The notes beneath the pieces were generated by a model. That model made no database searches, was not told where the DNA came from, and worked only from the letters and a program-made list of their open reading frames with translations. The translations under genes and the position numbers were made by a program. A DNA stretch of 51,989 nucleotides, taken from assembly GCA_022784065.1 (NCBI GenBank), contig JALFUO010000092.1:1-51989 (forward strand), read 5' to 3'. Of this stretch, positions 7,181 through 16,789 are shown in pieces (the first letter of the stretch is position 1; every line of letters starts with the position of its first letter). The stretch comes from Bacteroidales bacterium (GTDB lineage: Bacteria > Bacteroidota > Bacteroidia > Bacteroidales > Bacteroidaceae).

Positions 7181-9187
7181 TCAATACGTCACGACTTTGC
7201 CGTACTGGCTCGACGTGTACCAGTTCCAATAGTTAAGTTTGGTGCAATCCTTTGCCCAAAGCGGGAAGACGCGGTAGGCAGAGAAGATGTGCGTGCCCTC
7301 CATCGGCCAATGCCAATCGCCCGCCACGAGGAGCGCCTCGGGCATCACGCCAGGCTTGTCGGCAAGCGTGATTACATCGGAACAGTCGGTGCAATCGCCG
7401 CGCTGCACCTCGATGTAGAAACGCTGGGCATCGTTGTTCATATTATATTCCTTCGGCCAAGCCACATTGGCCACCTCGGCAAAGGCAACGCCCGCGAGGG
7501 TGTTGGCCGTATTGATAGTTTTCTCGGGCGTGCCGCCAAGGAGTTGGTGAATCTCGCCAAGGTTCACGTCGCCCGACGGGCCGTTGTAGTGCAAGTACAT
7601 ACGCTCGGTGCAGCCGGCAGCCATCACCCACACGCGGCAAGTTTCCTGCTCGTAGTCGGGCTTAAGGCGAATCACGGCATCGTTGAAGTCGAAATCCGCA
7701 CCGCGTGCCACGTCCTCGAAAGCAAGCGTCCACGTGAGGCGGTTGTTGAAACTTATCTTGTCGCGGAAGTCAGGCTCCACGATAGTGGGCTTATAAATAT
7801 CCATCTTCGTGGTGACGCAAAACATCACGTCGTTGCAGTCGAGGTCGTTGCCACGGCAGTCGTTCTCCATGCCCATCCACATCGTATAGGGACGGTTTTC
7901 GATGAAACTGCGAAAGTTGCCGTCGGGATTTATCAGGTTCAGGTCTTCCGCCGAAAAACTCGTGCCCTTGAATTCGGCGCGGGACGTGTAAGGCTTCACG
8001 CCCTGCGCAACGAGGCGGTCGTATTGCTCGGGCGCGGGGAACACTTCCCAACGGTCGTAGAAACCAACGTGCATGCCCTTTGGCACATCTACCGTAAAGG
8101 TTGCGCCGCGCACGGTCGTGACATTGCCGTTCGCGCCGCCCGAATATCGCTGAATGACCGCCATGGCATTGTAGGCGTTGTCGCCCCGACGGGCCACGGT
8201 GGGCGACGTGCGGTCATAGAGGTCGTACATATCGAAATTGGCATCATACCACTGCCCTACCTCCAAACCGTCGCGGGCGGCGGCGGTGGCATCTACCTGA
8301 TACTGCACCTTGGCAAGGTTGTCGATATAATCGTAAATTTCTGTCTCGGTGAGGTCAACGTACTTGATATCGTCGTAAGTGCCCGCCGTGTGATAGTAAT
8401 AGCCAAGAATGTGCGAGGTTGAGGAGAGACAGTTGCCTGCCAGCATCGTAATCTCGAACGGGCCGTTCGACTCTAATTCGTAGTTACAGTTCAGCCCCAG
8501 CACGTCCCTTGCATTGCTCCCTTCCTGCACCATCTTACCCATCATGTAGCGGAAGTCGGTCATGTGCTCCGGGCTGAGTTGAAAATGGTAGGCATTGCCT
8601 GAAATGCTCGCGCCGAAAAGCGACGAGCGGTCCGTGGCACGCGCGGCGGGCAAGCCCGCTGCCAGCGGCCCGGCGGCGGAGAACGCATCGGCGGACGAGT
8701 CGGAGGTGTAGTAAAGACTGACTTCTTCGGACAGTTTGCCCGAAAGCAGCACGGTGGAGGTGTGCAGTTCGCGGTTATAATCGGCCACGATATAGACGGT
8801 GCGGTCGCCCGTTTGCGGCACGGTGAACACTGCCTCGCCGCTCTGTTCGAAGGCCGCATAACCGTAAAGCGTGCCTTCCTTTTCGGCAGAAAGCACCCAA
8901 AGTTTCACAGGAGCGTCGGCCGTGACCCTTACTTTCAGTTCCACCGCCGTTTTCCACCATTGCAGGGTGCTGATGTCGCCGCCGAGCGAGGCGGCGAACG
9001 AGGCCTGCGTGCGTTCGTATTCGCTGTAAGTCTCATCTGAACCGCACCCCGTGAGGCTTGCGCCGCCAAGCAAGGCAAGCAGGCAAACGAACGATTTCGT
9101 TAAGCCAAAAGACCAAAGAGAATTTATTCGCTTTGGCTTGGCGAGAAATCGCACTTTTAAGAAGGTTTGTTTTACTATGTTCTTCAT
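7181..9187 (-). CDS. LruC-domain lipoprotein 2
   Basis: The start chosen is the ATG at 9187, whose ATGA overlaps the stop of the upstream gene by four bases; the ATG at 9226 would overlap it by 43. This gives 668 residues. A long charged N terminus is followed by a lipoprotein signal with LTGC (about residue 48). The C-terminal half has an LruC/DUF4842 signature: ENDCRGNDLDCNDVMF, then FDFNDAVIRLKPD, VAGDWHWP and YWNWYTSSQYG. It is a distant paralogue of the gene at 4687. Coupling to the OmpA-like gene suggests the products act together at the cell surface; the molecular role is not known. Confidence 0.8.
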   Translation of the reverse strand: MKNIVKQTFLKVRFLAKPKRINSLWSFGLTKSFVCLLALLGGASLTGCGSDETYSEYERTQASFAASLGGDISTLQWWKTAVELKVRVTADAPVKLWVLSAEKEGTLYGYAAFEQSGEAVFTVPQTGDRTVYIVADYNRELHTSTVLLSGKLSEEVSLYYTSDSSADAFSAAGPLAAGLPAARATDRSSLFGASISGNAYHFQLSPEHMTDFRYMMGKMVQEGSNARDVLGLNCNYELESNGPFEITMLAGNCLSSTSHILGYYYHTAGTYDDIKYVDLTETEIYDYIDNLAKVQYQVDATAAARDGLEVGQWYDANFDMYDLYDRTSPTVARRGDNAYNAMAVIQRYSGGANGNVTTVRGATFTVDVPKGMHVGFYDRWEVFPAPEQYDRLVAQGVKPYTSRAEFKGTSFSAEDLNLINPDGNFRSFIENRPYTMWMGMENDCRGNDLDCNDVMFCVTTKMDIYKPTIVEPDFRDKISFNNRLTWTLAFEDVARGADFDFNDAVIRLKPDYEQETCRVWVMAAGCTERMYLHYNGPSGDVNLGEIHQLLGGTPEKTINTANTLAGVAFAEVANVAWPKEYNMNNDAQRFYIEVQRGDCTDCSDVITLADKPGVMPEALLVAGDWHWPMEGTHIFSAYRVFPLWAKDCTKLNYWNWYTSSQYGKVVTY

Positions 9188-10884
9188 TTCAAAATCTCGA
9201 GATAATTGTCTTTTCCTAATGTCCATTTCACTTTACCCTCCATGGCATCGATAACATTTTTGAGATATTGCGTCTGCTCGCCCGTGCCTGCCTTTTGCAG
9301 ATACTTGCGGGCATCTTGCAAGCGCCGCGCCTGAATGCAGGCGCAGGCTGCATTATAGTTGGCCTGCGGATCTTCGAGGAAACGCGCAGCGGCAATCAGC
9401 AGCGCGTCGCGCCAGTCGTCGGAACCTGTTTCATAGCCTTGCGCCACGCGATACATTTCCATATGGCTCAACGCCTCGGGGTGGGTGTAAATGAGTTTTC
9501 GCGCATCGGCATCGGAATAGTCGCGCACCGCGTATTCAATGATATAGTCCGTGTGGCGGAGACCCGGGTAAACGTGCTTGAGCAGCCACTTGTAGGGCTC
9601 GCCGCCACCCACTTGCTTGAGCAGCGATTCTTTCTCATCCGGATCCATGGCGCGGTCGATAATCGCAAGCAGTTCTTCGCGGTGGCGGAGCACGATGTCG
9701 GGCGCGGCGGGCGTTTCGAGAATGGCCGCGCTCTCGTACCAAATGTCGCCCTTCACCCGGCGGCGGTCGCCGTCGGCAATGAAGGTGCGCAGGTTCTGCC
9801 AGTCCTCGGGCGTGAAGTCCGTGTGGAACACGGCGGCGGGCAGGCCATATTTATTTTGGATATACCCCATCAAGGCTGCCGTGCGGCCCTTGGCGAGGCG
9901 CGTGTTGTTGGCATACGGGCTTTCGGGCGAGGCATAGCCGTGGAGCGAGATGCTGCGCACCTGAATGGTCTTGTCGAAGAGGGCGCTGTCGATAGTGTTG
10001 TTGATGCGGCGCAGTTCGTCGGGGTTGCGGCGGTAATCGGGATAAATCGCCGTTTCGTTCACGGGGAAGTCGAGGAAGGCGCGGCCTGCAAGGCGGCGCA
10101 CCTTGTCGGTCTCGGGCTTCGGCATCATCAGCGGCAGGGCGGGAATGGTGCGCAGGCGGGTGTCGTAGACCACGGGGGCGACAGGCACGGGGTGCTTCTT
10201 GCGGCGCGGCGCGAGCATGCAGGTAAAACCTACTTTGAGGTTGCTACGCGCATCGAGCAGCGAGCCGTCCTTCACGCCGTTGAAGCGGTCGATAAAGAAG
10301 TTCTGGCTCAGTTCTGCGCCGATATGCCAACGCTCCGTCAAGGCATAGGTTGCCATAAGCCCGGCGCGGAAACCGAAGCACACAGAACTGTTCTTGGAAT
10401 ATGGCACGGTGTAAGAAAGAGGCACGTCCTCGGGGAAGCCAAAAGTATAAGCACCGCCGATACCCGCAAAGAGTTTCAAATTGAAACGCGGCCGCTGCTG
10501 GCGCGGCTTGCGCTTGCGAAAAGCGTCGGAAAGGTCGAAAGTGGCATCGCCAAACAGTTCCAAACTGTGCCAGCCCCAAACGTCGCTGTTCTCGCAACGC
10601 GGCACGTTGCGGCTCTTATTGTGATTGAAACGAAAGGCCGCACGCCAGCCCCAAAGGGGACGCACCTCCTTACCGATACCAAGGAACACGCCGCCCGACC
10701 AAGGGTAGCGCGTAAACTCCGACCAAGGCAAATTTTCATTGGCTGACTTATTGATGCCGCCGTACAACTGGAAATAAAGCGGGTCTTTAAGCCGCGTGTC
10801 CGTTGTATCGGCCGCTTCTTCGGCAAAAAGGGAGAGGCCGAAGAGGGAAAAGCAGAAAAATAAGATATGCTTCAATATATTCAT
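9184..10884 (-). CDS. OmpA-like outer-membrane protein with beta barrel and periplasmic domain
   Basis: 566 residues with a signal peptide ending near LFAEE. Residues about 30-235 look like an outer-membrane beta barrel (FQLYGGINKS, VFLGIGKEVRPLWGWRAAFRF, LKLFAGIGGAY). After a Pro-rich linker comes an OmpA-like segment, with SISLHGYASPESPYANNTRLAKGR (about 315-338) resembling the peptidoglycan-binding core, and then a helical, TPR-like tail. The architecture recalls the Bacteroidales OmpA/DUF3868-type proteins found beside surface adhesin genes. It is the first gene of the OmpA-LruC-LruC unit and overlaps the next gene by ATGA. No TAnnTTTG promoter was found directly upstream. Confidence 0.65.
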   Translation of the reverse strand: MNILKHILFFCFSLFGLSLFAEEAADTTDTRLKDPLYFQLYGGINKSANENLPWSEFTRYPWSGGVFLGIGKEVRPLWGWRAAFRFNHNKSRNVPRCENSDVWGWHSLELFGDATFDLSDAFRKRKPRQQRPRFNLKLFAGIGGAYTFGFPEDVPLSYTVPYSKNSSVCFGFRAGLMATYALTERWHIGAELSQNFFIDRFNGVKDGSLLDARSNLKVGFTCMLAPRRKKHPVPVAPVVYDTRLRTIPALPLMMPKPETDKVRRLAGRAFLDFPVNETAIYPDYRRNPDELRRINNTIDSALFDKTIQVRSISLHGYASPESPYANNTRLAKGRTAALMGYIQNKYGLPAAVFHTDFTPEDWQNLRTFIADGDRRRVKGDIWYESAAILETPAAPDIVLRHREELLAIIDRAMDPDEKESLLKQVGGGEPYKWLLKHVYPGLRHTDYIIEYAVRDYSDADARKLIYTHPEALSHMEMYRVAQGYETGSDDWRDALLIAAARFLEDPQANYNAACACIQARRLQDARKYLQKAGTGEQTQYLKNVIDAMEGKVKWTLGKDNYLEILK

Positions 10885-10901
10885 ATCGGTTTAGGTTGAA
10901 A

Positions 10902-11010
10902 GTAGACGAGTTTACGAGTAGACGAGTAAACGAGACGGAATTGTCGTGCTAATTTTATTTTACAGGAGTGACTTTTCTTGTTTACTTGTTTACTCGTTTA
11001 CTTGTTTACT
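10902..11010. repeat. 8-bp tandem GTTTACTT-type repeats in inverted arrangement
   Basis: Bases 10902-10934 repeat GTAGACGAG/TTTACGAG units, and 10977-11010 repeat CTTGTTTA-CTTGTTTA-CTCGTTTA in the opposite sense, so the two blocks can pair around about 42 bases. Related blocks flank the spacer between thiS and thiG (48957-48979 and 49125-49144). The block lies just downstream of wecB and upstream of the OmpA-like gene. Confidence 0.7.
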
Positions 11011-11051
11011 AAATCCCTTAGGTTCTCTATCAAAGGCTATCGCCTCAATAA

Positions 11052-12155
11052 TCAATGCAATGCCGCAATGATGCGGGCACATGCCTTGCCGTCGCCATAG
11101 GGATTGACGGCGCGGCTCATTCGGCGGTAGGCCTCGGGATTATCCAAAAGCACGGAAACCTCGCTAATGATGCGCTCGCTATCGGTACCAACCAGCCGCG
11201 CCGTGCCTGCTGCAATGGCTTCTGGACGTTCGGAGGTGTCACGCATCACCAGCACGGGCTTGCCCAAAGACGGGGCTTCTTCCTGAATGCCGCCGCTGTC
11301 GGTGAGCACAAGCGTACAACTGGCCATGAGGCGCACGAAGTCGGGATAGTCGGGCGGCGGCATCAGCCGCAGGTTGGGGTATTGCGCGGCATCGCCAAAG
11401 ACAGCATGCAAGGTCTGGCGCACGTTGGGATTGGGGTGGACGGGATAGACAAACGTCACGTCGGGGTATTTTTGCAGCAAGACCTTGATGGCGTGGAATG
11501 CGTGGGCGAAACCCTTGCCGAAGTTCTCGCGGCGATGCCCCGTAATCAGCACCATGCGGCCTGCGCCCGTTTCTGACGGCACTGTGCCCACGCGCTGCAC
11601 GGCGAGTTGCAAGGCATCAATCACGGTGTTGCCCGTCACGAAAATTTTGTCGGGGCTGATGCCCTCTGAAAGGAGGTGACTGCGGCTTTGCTCCGTGGGC
11701 GCGAAATGCCAGGCGGAGATACGCGCCGTGATTTGCCGGTTCATTTCTTCCGGCCACGGACTATATATATTATATGTACGCAATCCCGCCTCAACATGCC
11801 CCACGGGGATTTGCCTGTAAAAGGCGGCGAGGGCGGCAGCCATAGAAGTGGTGGTATCTCCATGCACCAACACGATGTCGGGACGCTCCTGCTCCAGGAC
11901 TTCGCGCATTCCGAGGAGCACACGCGTGGTCACGTCTTCCAAAGTCTGCCCGTCTTTCATGATGTTCAGGTCGTAGTCGGGGCGGATACCGAAGAAGCGC
12001 AGCACGCCGTCGAGCATCTCGCGGTGCTGACCCGTGACGCAAACCACGGGGCGGAAGCGCGCAGGCGCTGCCTGCAACGCAAGGACGAGCGGAGCCATCT
12101 TGATGGCCTCGGGGCGCGTGCCGAAAACGAGCATTATCTTTTTTCTAAACGGCAT
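11052..12155 (-). CDS. wecB: UDP-N-acetylglucosamine 2-epimerase (non-hydrolysing)
   Basis: It converts UDP-GlcNAc to UDP-ManNAc in the cytoplasm. The 367 residues match the usual length. Visible motifs are [13 protein letters not shown] (11-23), TGQHREML (41-48), VHGDTTT (97-103), GHVEAGLRT (119-127), a later [15 protein letters not shown], and [18 protein letters not shown], which holds UDP-binding residues. It is the last gene of the polysaccharide operon, seven bases after wecC. With WecC it supplies UDP-ManNAcA. The Met at residue 8 is a possible alternative start. Confidence 0.95.
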   Translation of the reverse strand: MPFRKKIMLVFGTRPEAIKMAPLVLALQAAPARFRPVVCVTGQHREMLDGVLRFFGIRPDYDLNIMKDGQTLEDVTTRVLLGMREVLEQERPDIVLVHGDTTTSMAAALAAFYRQIPVGHVEAGLRTYNIYSPWPEEMNRQITARISAWHFAPTEQSRSHLLSEGISPDKIFVTGNTVIDALQLAVQRVGTVPSETGAGRMVLITGHRRENFGKGFAHAFHAIKVLLQKYPDVTFVYPVHPNPNVRQTLHAVFGDAAQYPNLRLMPPPDYPDFVRLMASCTLVLTDSGGIQEEAPSLGKPVLVMRDTSERPEAIAAGTARLVGTDSERIISEVSVLLDNPEAYRRMSRAVNPYGDGKACARIIAALH

Positions 12156-12162
12156 ATACTTC

Positions 12163-13371
12163 TTAAAGACGATAAACCTTATCAGCGAGGGGACAGAAGT
12201 TATGGCAATCGAGCACGGCCTTGCCTTCGAGCCTGTGCCAGTTCTTGGTGATATGGTCGTGCTTCACCATAAGCACCACCAAGTCCGTATCTTTCAAGAA
12301 CTCGTCGAAGTCTGTGACTTGGCTCTCCACCACGGCTCGGTGCTCAAGGTAAGGGTCGTAGCATTTGAGCGGAGCACCGAGGCAATGCTCTTGGGCTTCG
12401 AGCAACTGCAACGTAGGCGACTCGCGGTAGTCATCGACATTCTCTTTATAGGTTATGCCGTAAAGTCCCACGCGGCGCGGATCCGTAATGCCGTTCTCGG
12501 CCATCACCTCGCGTATGCGCCGCAAAACGAAGAGCGGCTGGCTGTCGTTGGTGAACATGCACGCGCCAATCACCTTGGTCAACTGGGGATAATCGCCCAC
12601 AAGGAACCACGGGTCGACAGAGATGCAGTGGCCGCCCACGCCAGGGCCGGGATTTAAGATGTTGACGCGGGGGTGCTTGTTGCAGATATTGATAATATTG
12701 AACACGTCCAGCCCGTCGTGACGGCAAATGCGGGAAAGTTCGTTGGCAAAGGCGATGTTCACGGCACGGTAGGCGTTTTCCACCACTTTCGTCATCTCCG
12801 CCGAGCGGATATCGGTAAGCGTGATTTCGCCCTTACAGAAAGAGGCGTACAACTGGCGTATCTTCTCGCCCTGCTCGGGGCTGTCAGCACCGATGGTGCG
12901 GTTGTTATGGAGCAATTCGTAGATCATATTGCCCGGGATAATCCTTTCGGGGGCGTGCGCCAAGTGAAGCGATGCGCCGTCGAGGAGCGGACGGATTTCG
13001 CGGTCGATCGTACCAGGCGAAATAGTAGACTCTATCACCGCAATCGCGTCTTTCGGCGCGACTTTCAGCAAAGTCTTCACAGCAGCCACGACATAAGAAG
13101 CGTCGGCCTTCTTTGTGTGCTTGTCGTAAGGCGTGGGTACGGAGACTATATACACCTCTGCGCGCTGGTATTCCGTGGAAAAACGGATTCCCCCTGCGCG
13201 GGCATCTTCAAAGAGGCTGTCCAGTCCCTTTTCCTCAAAGGTCAATTCGCCAGCGGCAAGTTTACCGACCAATGTCTCGTTCAAATCTGTGCCTACCACC
13301 TCAACGCCGTGCGCTGCAAGCATCAAAGCCGTGGGCAGGCCGATATATCCTAATCCGATAACGTTTACCAT
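12163..13371 (-). CDS. wecC: UDP-N-acetyl-D-mannosamine dehydrogenase
   Basis: It oxidises UDP-ManNAc to UDP-ManNAcA with NAD+. The 402 residues include the Rossmann motif [10 protein letters not shown] (6-15), the middle-domain pattern [11 protein letters not shown] (138-148), the long central helix with [15 protein letters not shown] (198-212), and the catalytic Cys249 in [15 protein letters not shown]. The family also includes UDP-Glc and UDP-GalNAc dehydrogenases, but adjacency to wecB and the APERIIPG form favour ManNAc as substrate. Confidence 0.92.
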   Translation of the reverse strand: MVNVIGLGYIGLPTALMLAAHGVEVVGTDLNETLVGKLAAGELTFEEKGLDSLFEDARAGGIRFSTEYQRAEVYIVSVPTPYDKHTKKADASYVVAAVKTLLKVAPKDAIAVIESTISPGTIDREIRPLLDGASLHLAHAPERIIPGNMIYELLHNNRTIGADSPEQGEKIRQLYASFCKGEITLTDIRSAEMTKVVENAYRAVNIAFANELSRICRHDGLDVFNIINICNKHPRVNILNPGPGVGGHCISVDPWFLVGDYPQLTKVIGACMFTNDSQPLFVLRRIREVMAENGITDPRRVGLYGITYKENVDDYRESPTLQLLEAQEHCLGAPLKCYDPYLEHRAVVESQVTDFDEFLKDTDLVVLMVKHDHITKNWHRLEGKAVLDCHNFCPLADKVYRL

Positions 13372-13394
13372 ACAATATATATATTAATAAGGTT

Positions 13395-13976
13395 TCAATG
13401 TTTTATATCATGCTGAGCAATTACTTTCCAAGCGGTTTTGAACAGACAGAACACGTCGAAAGAGAAACTGATGTTGGCAGCATATTCACCGTCGAAGCGT
13501 GCCTTGGTAACAATATCCAGTTCATCGCGACCGTTGATCTGCGCCCAGCCCGTAAGCCCGGGAAGCACATCGTTGGCGCCGTATTTCTCACGCTCGTCTA
13601 TCAGGTCAGTTTCCCTCGTTATCACGGGGCGGGGGCCTACGAAACTCATGTCGCCTTTCAATATGTTCCAAATTTGCGGCAATTCGTCAATCGAGGTCTT
13701 CCTCAACCACCGTTCCCACCTTGTGAGCATCGGGTCAGTAATGGCGCTGGTGGGCAGATTCTTCGGGATAGTGACAGGCATGGAGCGGAACTTTACGATT
13801 TTGAAAGGCCTGCGCCCCCTGCCGAAGCGCTCTTGTAAAAAGAAAGCGGGCCCCGGAGTGTCTATCTTTGTGATCAGTGCAATAACCGACAAGGGAATAA
13901 ACAGCACAAAGAGCGACATCAAGGCCAGAAAGATGTCAAACCATCTTTTGAAATACCGTGCATACATATTCTTCAT
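13395..13976 (-). CDS. Initiating polyprenyl-phosphate phosphoglycosyl transferase (PglC/WcaJ C-domain type)
   Basis: The ATG at 13976, preceded by GGAG, gives 193 residues and avoids overlap with the upstream gene. One hydrophobic N-terminal helix (residues about 10-32) is followed by the bacterial sugar transferase core: KFRSM, RKTSIDELPQIWNILKGDM, FVGPRP and PGLTGWAQINGR. This small single-helix form transfers a sugar-1-phosphate to undecaprenyl phosphate and so starts the repeat unit on the cytoplasmic face. The sugar is not predictable from sequence; a GlcNAc-type sugar would fit the neighbouring WecG-like transferase. Confidence 0.9.
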   Translation of the reverse strand: MKNMYARYFKRWFDIFLALMSLFVLFIPLSVIALITKIDTPGPAFFLQERFGRGRRPFKIVKFRSMPVTIPKNLPTSAITDPMLTRWERWLRKTSIDELPQIWNILKGDMSFVGPRPVITRETDLIDEREKYGANDVLPGLTGWAQINGRDELDIVTKARFDGEYAANISFSFDVFCLFKTAWKVIAQHDIKH

Positions 13977-13993
13977 CTCCTTAAAAACTATTC

Positions 13994-14692
13994 TCAAAAT
14001 TTCTTGGCAGCAATCCAATAAGCAAATTTCACGAGCGGCAACTGGCGCTTGATGCGTGCGGGCTGGTGCAGCAGGCGATAGAGCCACTCGGCATTGCAGC
14101 GCACCCACGCCTCAGGGGCACGCTTCACGCGGCCGGTGTAAACGTCAAAACTACCGCCAAGTCCCTGATAAACTGCATTGTGACGCTTCTGCATCTTTTC
14201 CATCAGCAATTCCTGCCGCGGCGAGCCCATCGCCACAAACACGAAGTCGGGCTTCTTTTCGGCAATGTCGGCAATCAGGGCCTCTTCCTCGGCTTGGGAA
14301 GATAGGAAGCCGTTGCGATAGCCCGCTATATTGATACCTGGGAAATCTTTCCGCAAGCGAGCCACGGTGGCATCGATGACTTCCTGCGCACCGCCCACAA
14401 GATAGAAACTTTTGTTACTGTGGCAACGGCGCACGATGTGCAGCCACAATTCGCAACCCGCCACTTTCGCCACATGCTTGCAGCCCATACGGCGCAGGGC
14501 AAGCACAGGACCGATGCCGTCGCAGTAGCCGATGTTGCGGTTGATGAGACTGCGCAACTGCGGCGTGGCGTTGAGCACCTTCTCGGCATTGACGGCCACG
14601 AGTATGCCGGGACGGCGCAAGGCAAAGTCAATGATTTGCTCCGCAGAGGCGAAAGGGTATACCTCAATTCCTTTCAAGTTTATCTTATCCAT
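13994..14692 (-). CDS. WecG/TagA/CpsF-family glycosyltransferase (GT26)
   Basis: 232 residues with the GT26 pattern: NAEKVLNA near residue 35, DGIGPVLALRRMG (58-70), FYLVGGAQEV, FVAMGSPRQELLM and QGLGGSFDVYTGRVKRAPEAW. Known members add ManNAc or ManNAcA to a lipid-linked GlcNAc as the second step of enterobacterial common antigen or wall teichoic acid linkage. With wecB and wecC two genes downstream, transfer of ManNAcA to the first sugar is the best inference. It overlaps the end of the upstream double glycosyltransferase by eight bases. Confidence 0.88.
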   Translation of the reverse strand: MDKINLKGIEVYPFASAEQIIDFALRRPGILVAVNAEKVLNATPQLRSLINRNIGYCDGIGPVLALRRMGCKHVAKVAGCELWLHIVRRCHSNKSFYLVGGAQEVIDATVARLRKDFPGINIAGYRNGFLSSQAEEEALIADIAEKKPDFVFVAMGSPRQELLMEKMQKRHNAVYQGLGGSFDVYTGRVKRAPEAWVRCNAEWLYRLLHQPARIKRQLPLVKFAYWIAAKKF

Positions 14693-16754
14693 AGTTGCAA
14701 ACTGTTTTGATTACGTCCTTATATTGCGCTATCATGTGTTCCTCGCGAAACTGCCGCTCAAATTTCTCCCGCGCCGCTTTCGAGAGGGCGGCATAAGCCT
14801 CATCGCCGGGACGAGGCAGGCGGGCGATGCCGGCGGCAAGGGCGGAGATATTGCTGAAAACAAACCCCGTGCGGCCGTGTTCGTTGATTTCGAGCGCGGA
14901 GGGGATATCGTTCGTAATCATCGGCAGCCCCGCGCGGCAGGCCTCGATGAGCGTGAGTGGCAATCCTTCCTTTTCGGAAAAGAGCAGCACGTAGTCGTAA
15001 CGCGTCCAAAGGTCATCGGCAGGCACATAGCCCAGATATTTCATCTGCCCGTCCGTGCCGATGGCTGCTTTGAGCCGGTCGGCATCAGGCCCGTCGCCGG
15101 CAAAATGCAACTGCACATGCTGCGGCAGCCGTCCGCGCAAGGCTTCCGCCAAAGCAACCTGACGCTTCAAAGCACACACTTTGCCTACATGGAGCACCTT
15201 TATCTCCTCGCCGCGACGGGACTGCGCTGCGGGGGCGGGGCGGTCGGGGATGCCGTTGTAGATGACGCGGACATTTTGCCCGGGCACGCGGAAATACTCT
15301 ATCAGGTTGCGCCTCACGGTCTCCGACACCGCCACCACGTGCTTGGGGAAAAGGGCGAGCCAGCGCAGGTTGTCGAACACGCTGTGCGCCACGTGTATCA
15401 CTTTTATCCGCCGCAGCAGCAAAAGTTGCAGCAGGAGGAGTTGCAAAGTCGTTTTGCGGTGGTGCGAAATAAAGACGGTGCGTTTGTCGGAAAGGCGTTT
15501 CACAGAACGATAACCGAATTGCTCAAACTGCGCCCCATCGGCGTATTGCGCCGGAACTTGTGAGCAGGGCGTTTCGGCAAGCACGATGGGCGTTCCAGCG
15601 TTCAACTGCTTAGCCAACTGCATCGTCACGTTCTGTGCCCCGCCGGCGTTGCCGAAATAAGGGTAGACCGAAACAATCCTCGGCATCTGCACTGCAAGGC
15701 AATGCTCGCGGAGGTCGCTCTCAAACTTTGCCGCCACCTTAGATGCCAAGAAATGCTGCGCGGCATACGCGCTATTGTTGCTGCTCATGCGGAGGCAATC
15801 TTCGGGATGCGCCGCCAGCCATTCTATCTTGGCGGCAATATCTTCGGGACGGTGCGAAGCGATGAGAAATCCCATCTCGCCGTCGGCGAAAAAGTCTTTG
15901 ATGCCGCCGTAGGGCGTGCTGATGACGGGCAGGCCGAATGCGAGGGCTTCAAGCACGGAGGTCGCCATACCTTCGCCAAAGGAAGGCAGGAGGTAAAGGT
16001 CGCCGGCTGCGTAGGCCTGCCGCTTGCACTCGCCGTAGACCGCGCCTTTAAACGCCACGCAGTTGCTCAAACCGATTTTCTGCACATAAGTTTTCACTTC
16101 CTCCACTGCCGCCGCATCTTCGCTACTGCCGCAAATGGTGAGCGTGAGGTGGGAGATTTTTTTCCTTGCAAGGGCGAAAGCGTCGATTGCTTGGAAGATG
16201 CCTTTGGCACGGTCGATGCGGGCGAGATAAAGGATATTTTTCAGTGCTCCACTGCGCCTGCCATTATCATAACCCTCCAAAAGGCTATCATCCACCACCG
16301 TGGAACTCAACAGCACGGGCACGCTGATTCCCATGGCCCGCAACTGCTCGCGGAAGTCGCTGCAAAGCACGTAGATGAGCGAGCATTTGCCAAACACCCA
16401 GCGCACCATACCCGGCGAAGCAATGCAACGCTCGGCAAACTTGCCGTCCCAGCCGTGAAACCACGCCGCAACCTTGCAGCAAAAGGTGCGCGCCAAAAGA
16501 AGATACGCGCCGTCACGCACAAGCTGGTAGGGGCGTAACGATGGATTGACAACCACAACGTCGGGGCGGTAGGTCAGCAACAGCCACACGTAGACCAGCA
16601 AATCGGGCAGCAGGCAAAGCGCGGCGGGAACGCGCGGCCGCTTCCCGTAGCGAGCATAGCGCACCTCGGAGGCCCAATGCGGTTGCAGGCCTTTGTAGTG
16701 GAACGCCACGCCACCCGTTAACTGTGATGATGGTGCTACGATGAGGAGTTTCAT
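14685..16754 (-). CDS. Double-headed GT4-type glycosyltransferase
   Basis: 689 residues holding two complete GT-B (GT4-like) glycosyltransferases in one frame. The first spans about 1-350: MKLLIVAPSSQLTGGV at the start and PSFGEGMATSVLEALAFGLPVIS (257-279) as the donor-binding EX7E region. The second begins near residue 357 (MPRIVSVYPYFGNAGGAQNV) and has FSEKEGLPLTLIEACRAGLPMI as its EX7E region. Each domain probably adds one sugar of the repeat unit. No stop or frameshift lies between them, so this is a genuine fusion rather than an artefact of the open frame. Confidence 0.88.
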   Translation of the reverse strand: MKLLIVAPSSQLTGGVAFHYKGLQPHWASEVRYARYGKRPRVPAALCLLPDLLVYVWLLLTYRPDVVVVNPSLRPYQLVRDGAYLLLARTFCCKVAAWFHGWDGKFAERCIASPGMVRWVFGKCSLIYVLCSDFREQLRAMGISVPVLLSSTVVDDSLLEGYDNGRRSGALKNILYLARIDRAKGIFQAIDAFALARKKISHLTLTICGSSEDAAAVEEVKTYVQKIGLSNCVAFKGAVYGECKRQAYAAGDLYLLPSFGEGMATSVLEALAFGLPVISTPYGGIKDFFADGEMGFLIASHRPEDIAAKIEWLAAHPEDCLRMSSNNSAYAAQHFLASKVAAKFESDLREHCLAVQMPRIVSVYPYFGNAGGAQNVTMQLAKQLNAGTPIVLAETPCSQVPAQYADGAQFEQFGYRSVKRLSDKRTVFISHHRKTTLQLLLLQLLLLRRIKVIHVAHSVFDNLRWLALFPKHVVAVSETVRRNLIEYFRVPGQNVRVIYNGIPDRPAPAAQSRRGEEIKVLHVGKVCALKRQVALAEALRGRLPQHVQLHFAGDGPDADRLKAAIGTDGQMKYLGYVPADDLWTRYDYVLLFSEKEGLPLTLIEACRAGLPMITNDIPSALEINEHGRTGFVFSNISALAAGIARLPRPGDEAYAALSKAAREKFERQFREEHMIAQYKDVIKTVCNYG

Positions 16755-16789
16755 ATATTATTTCTCTATACAATATTATATATATAGCG

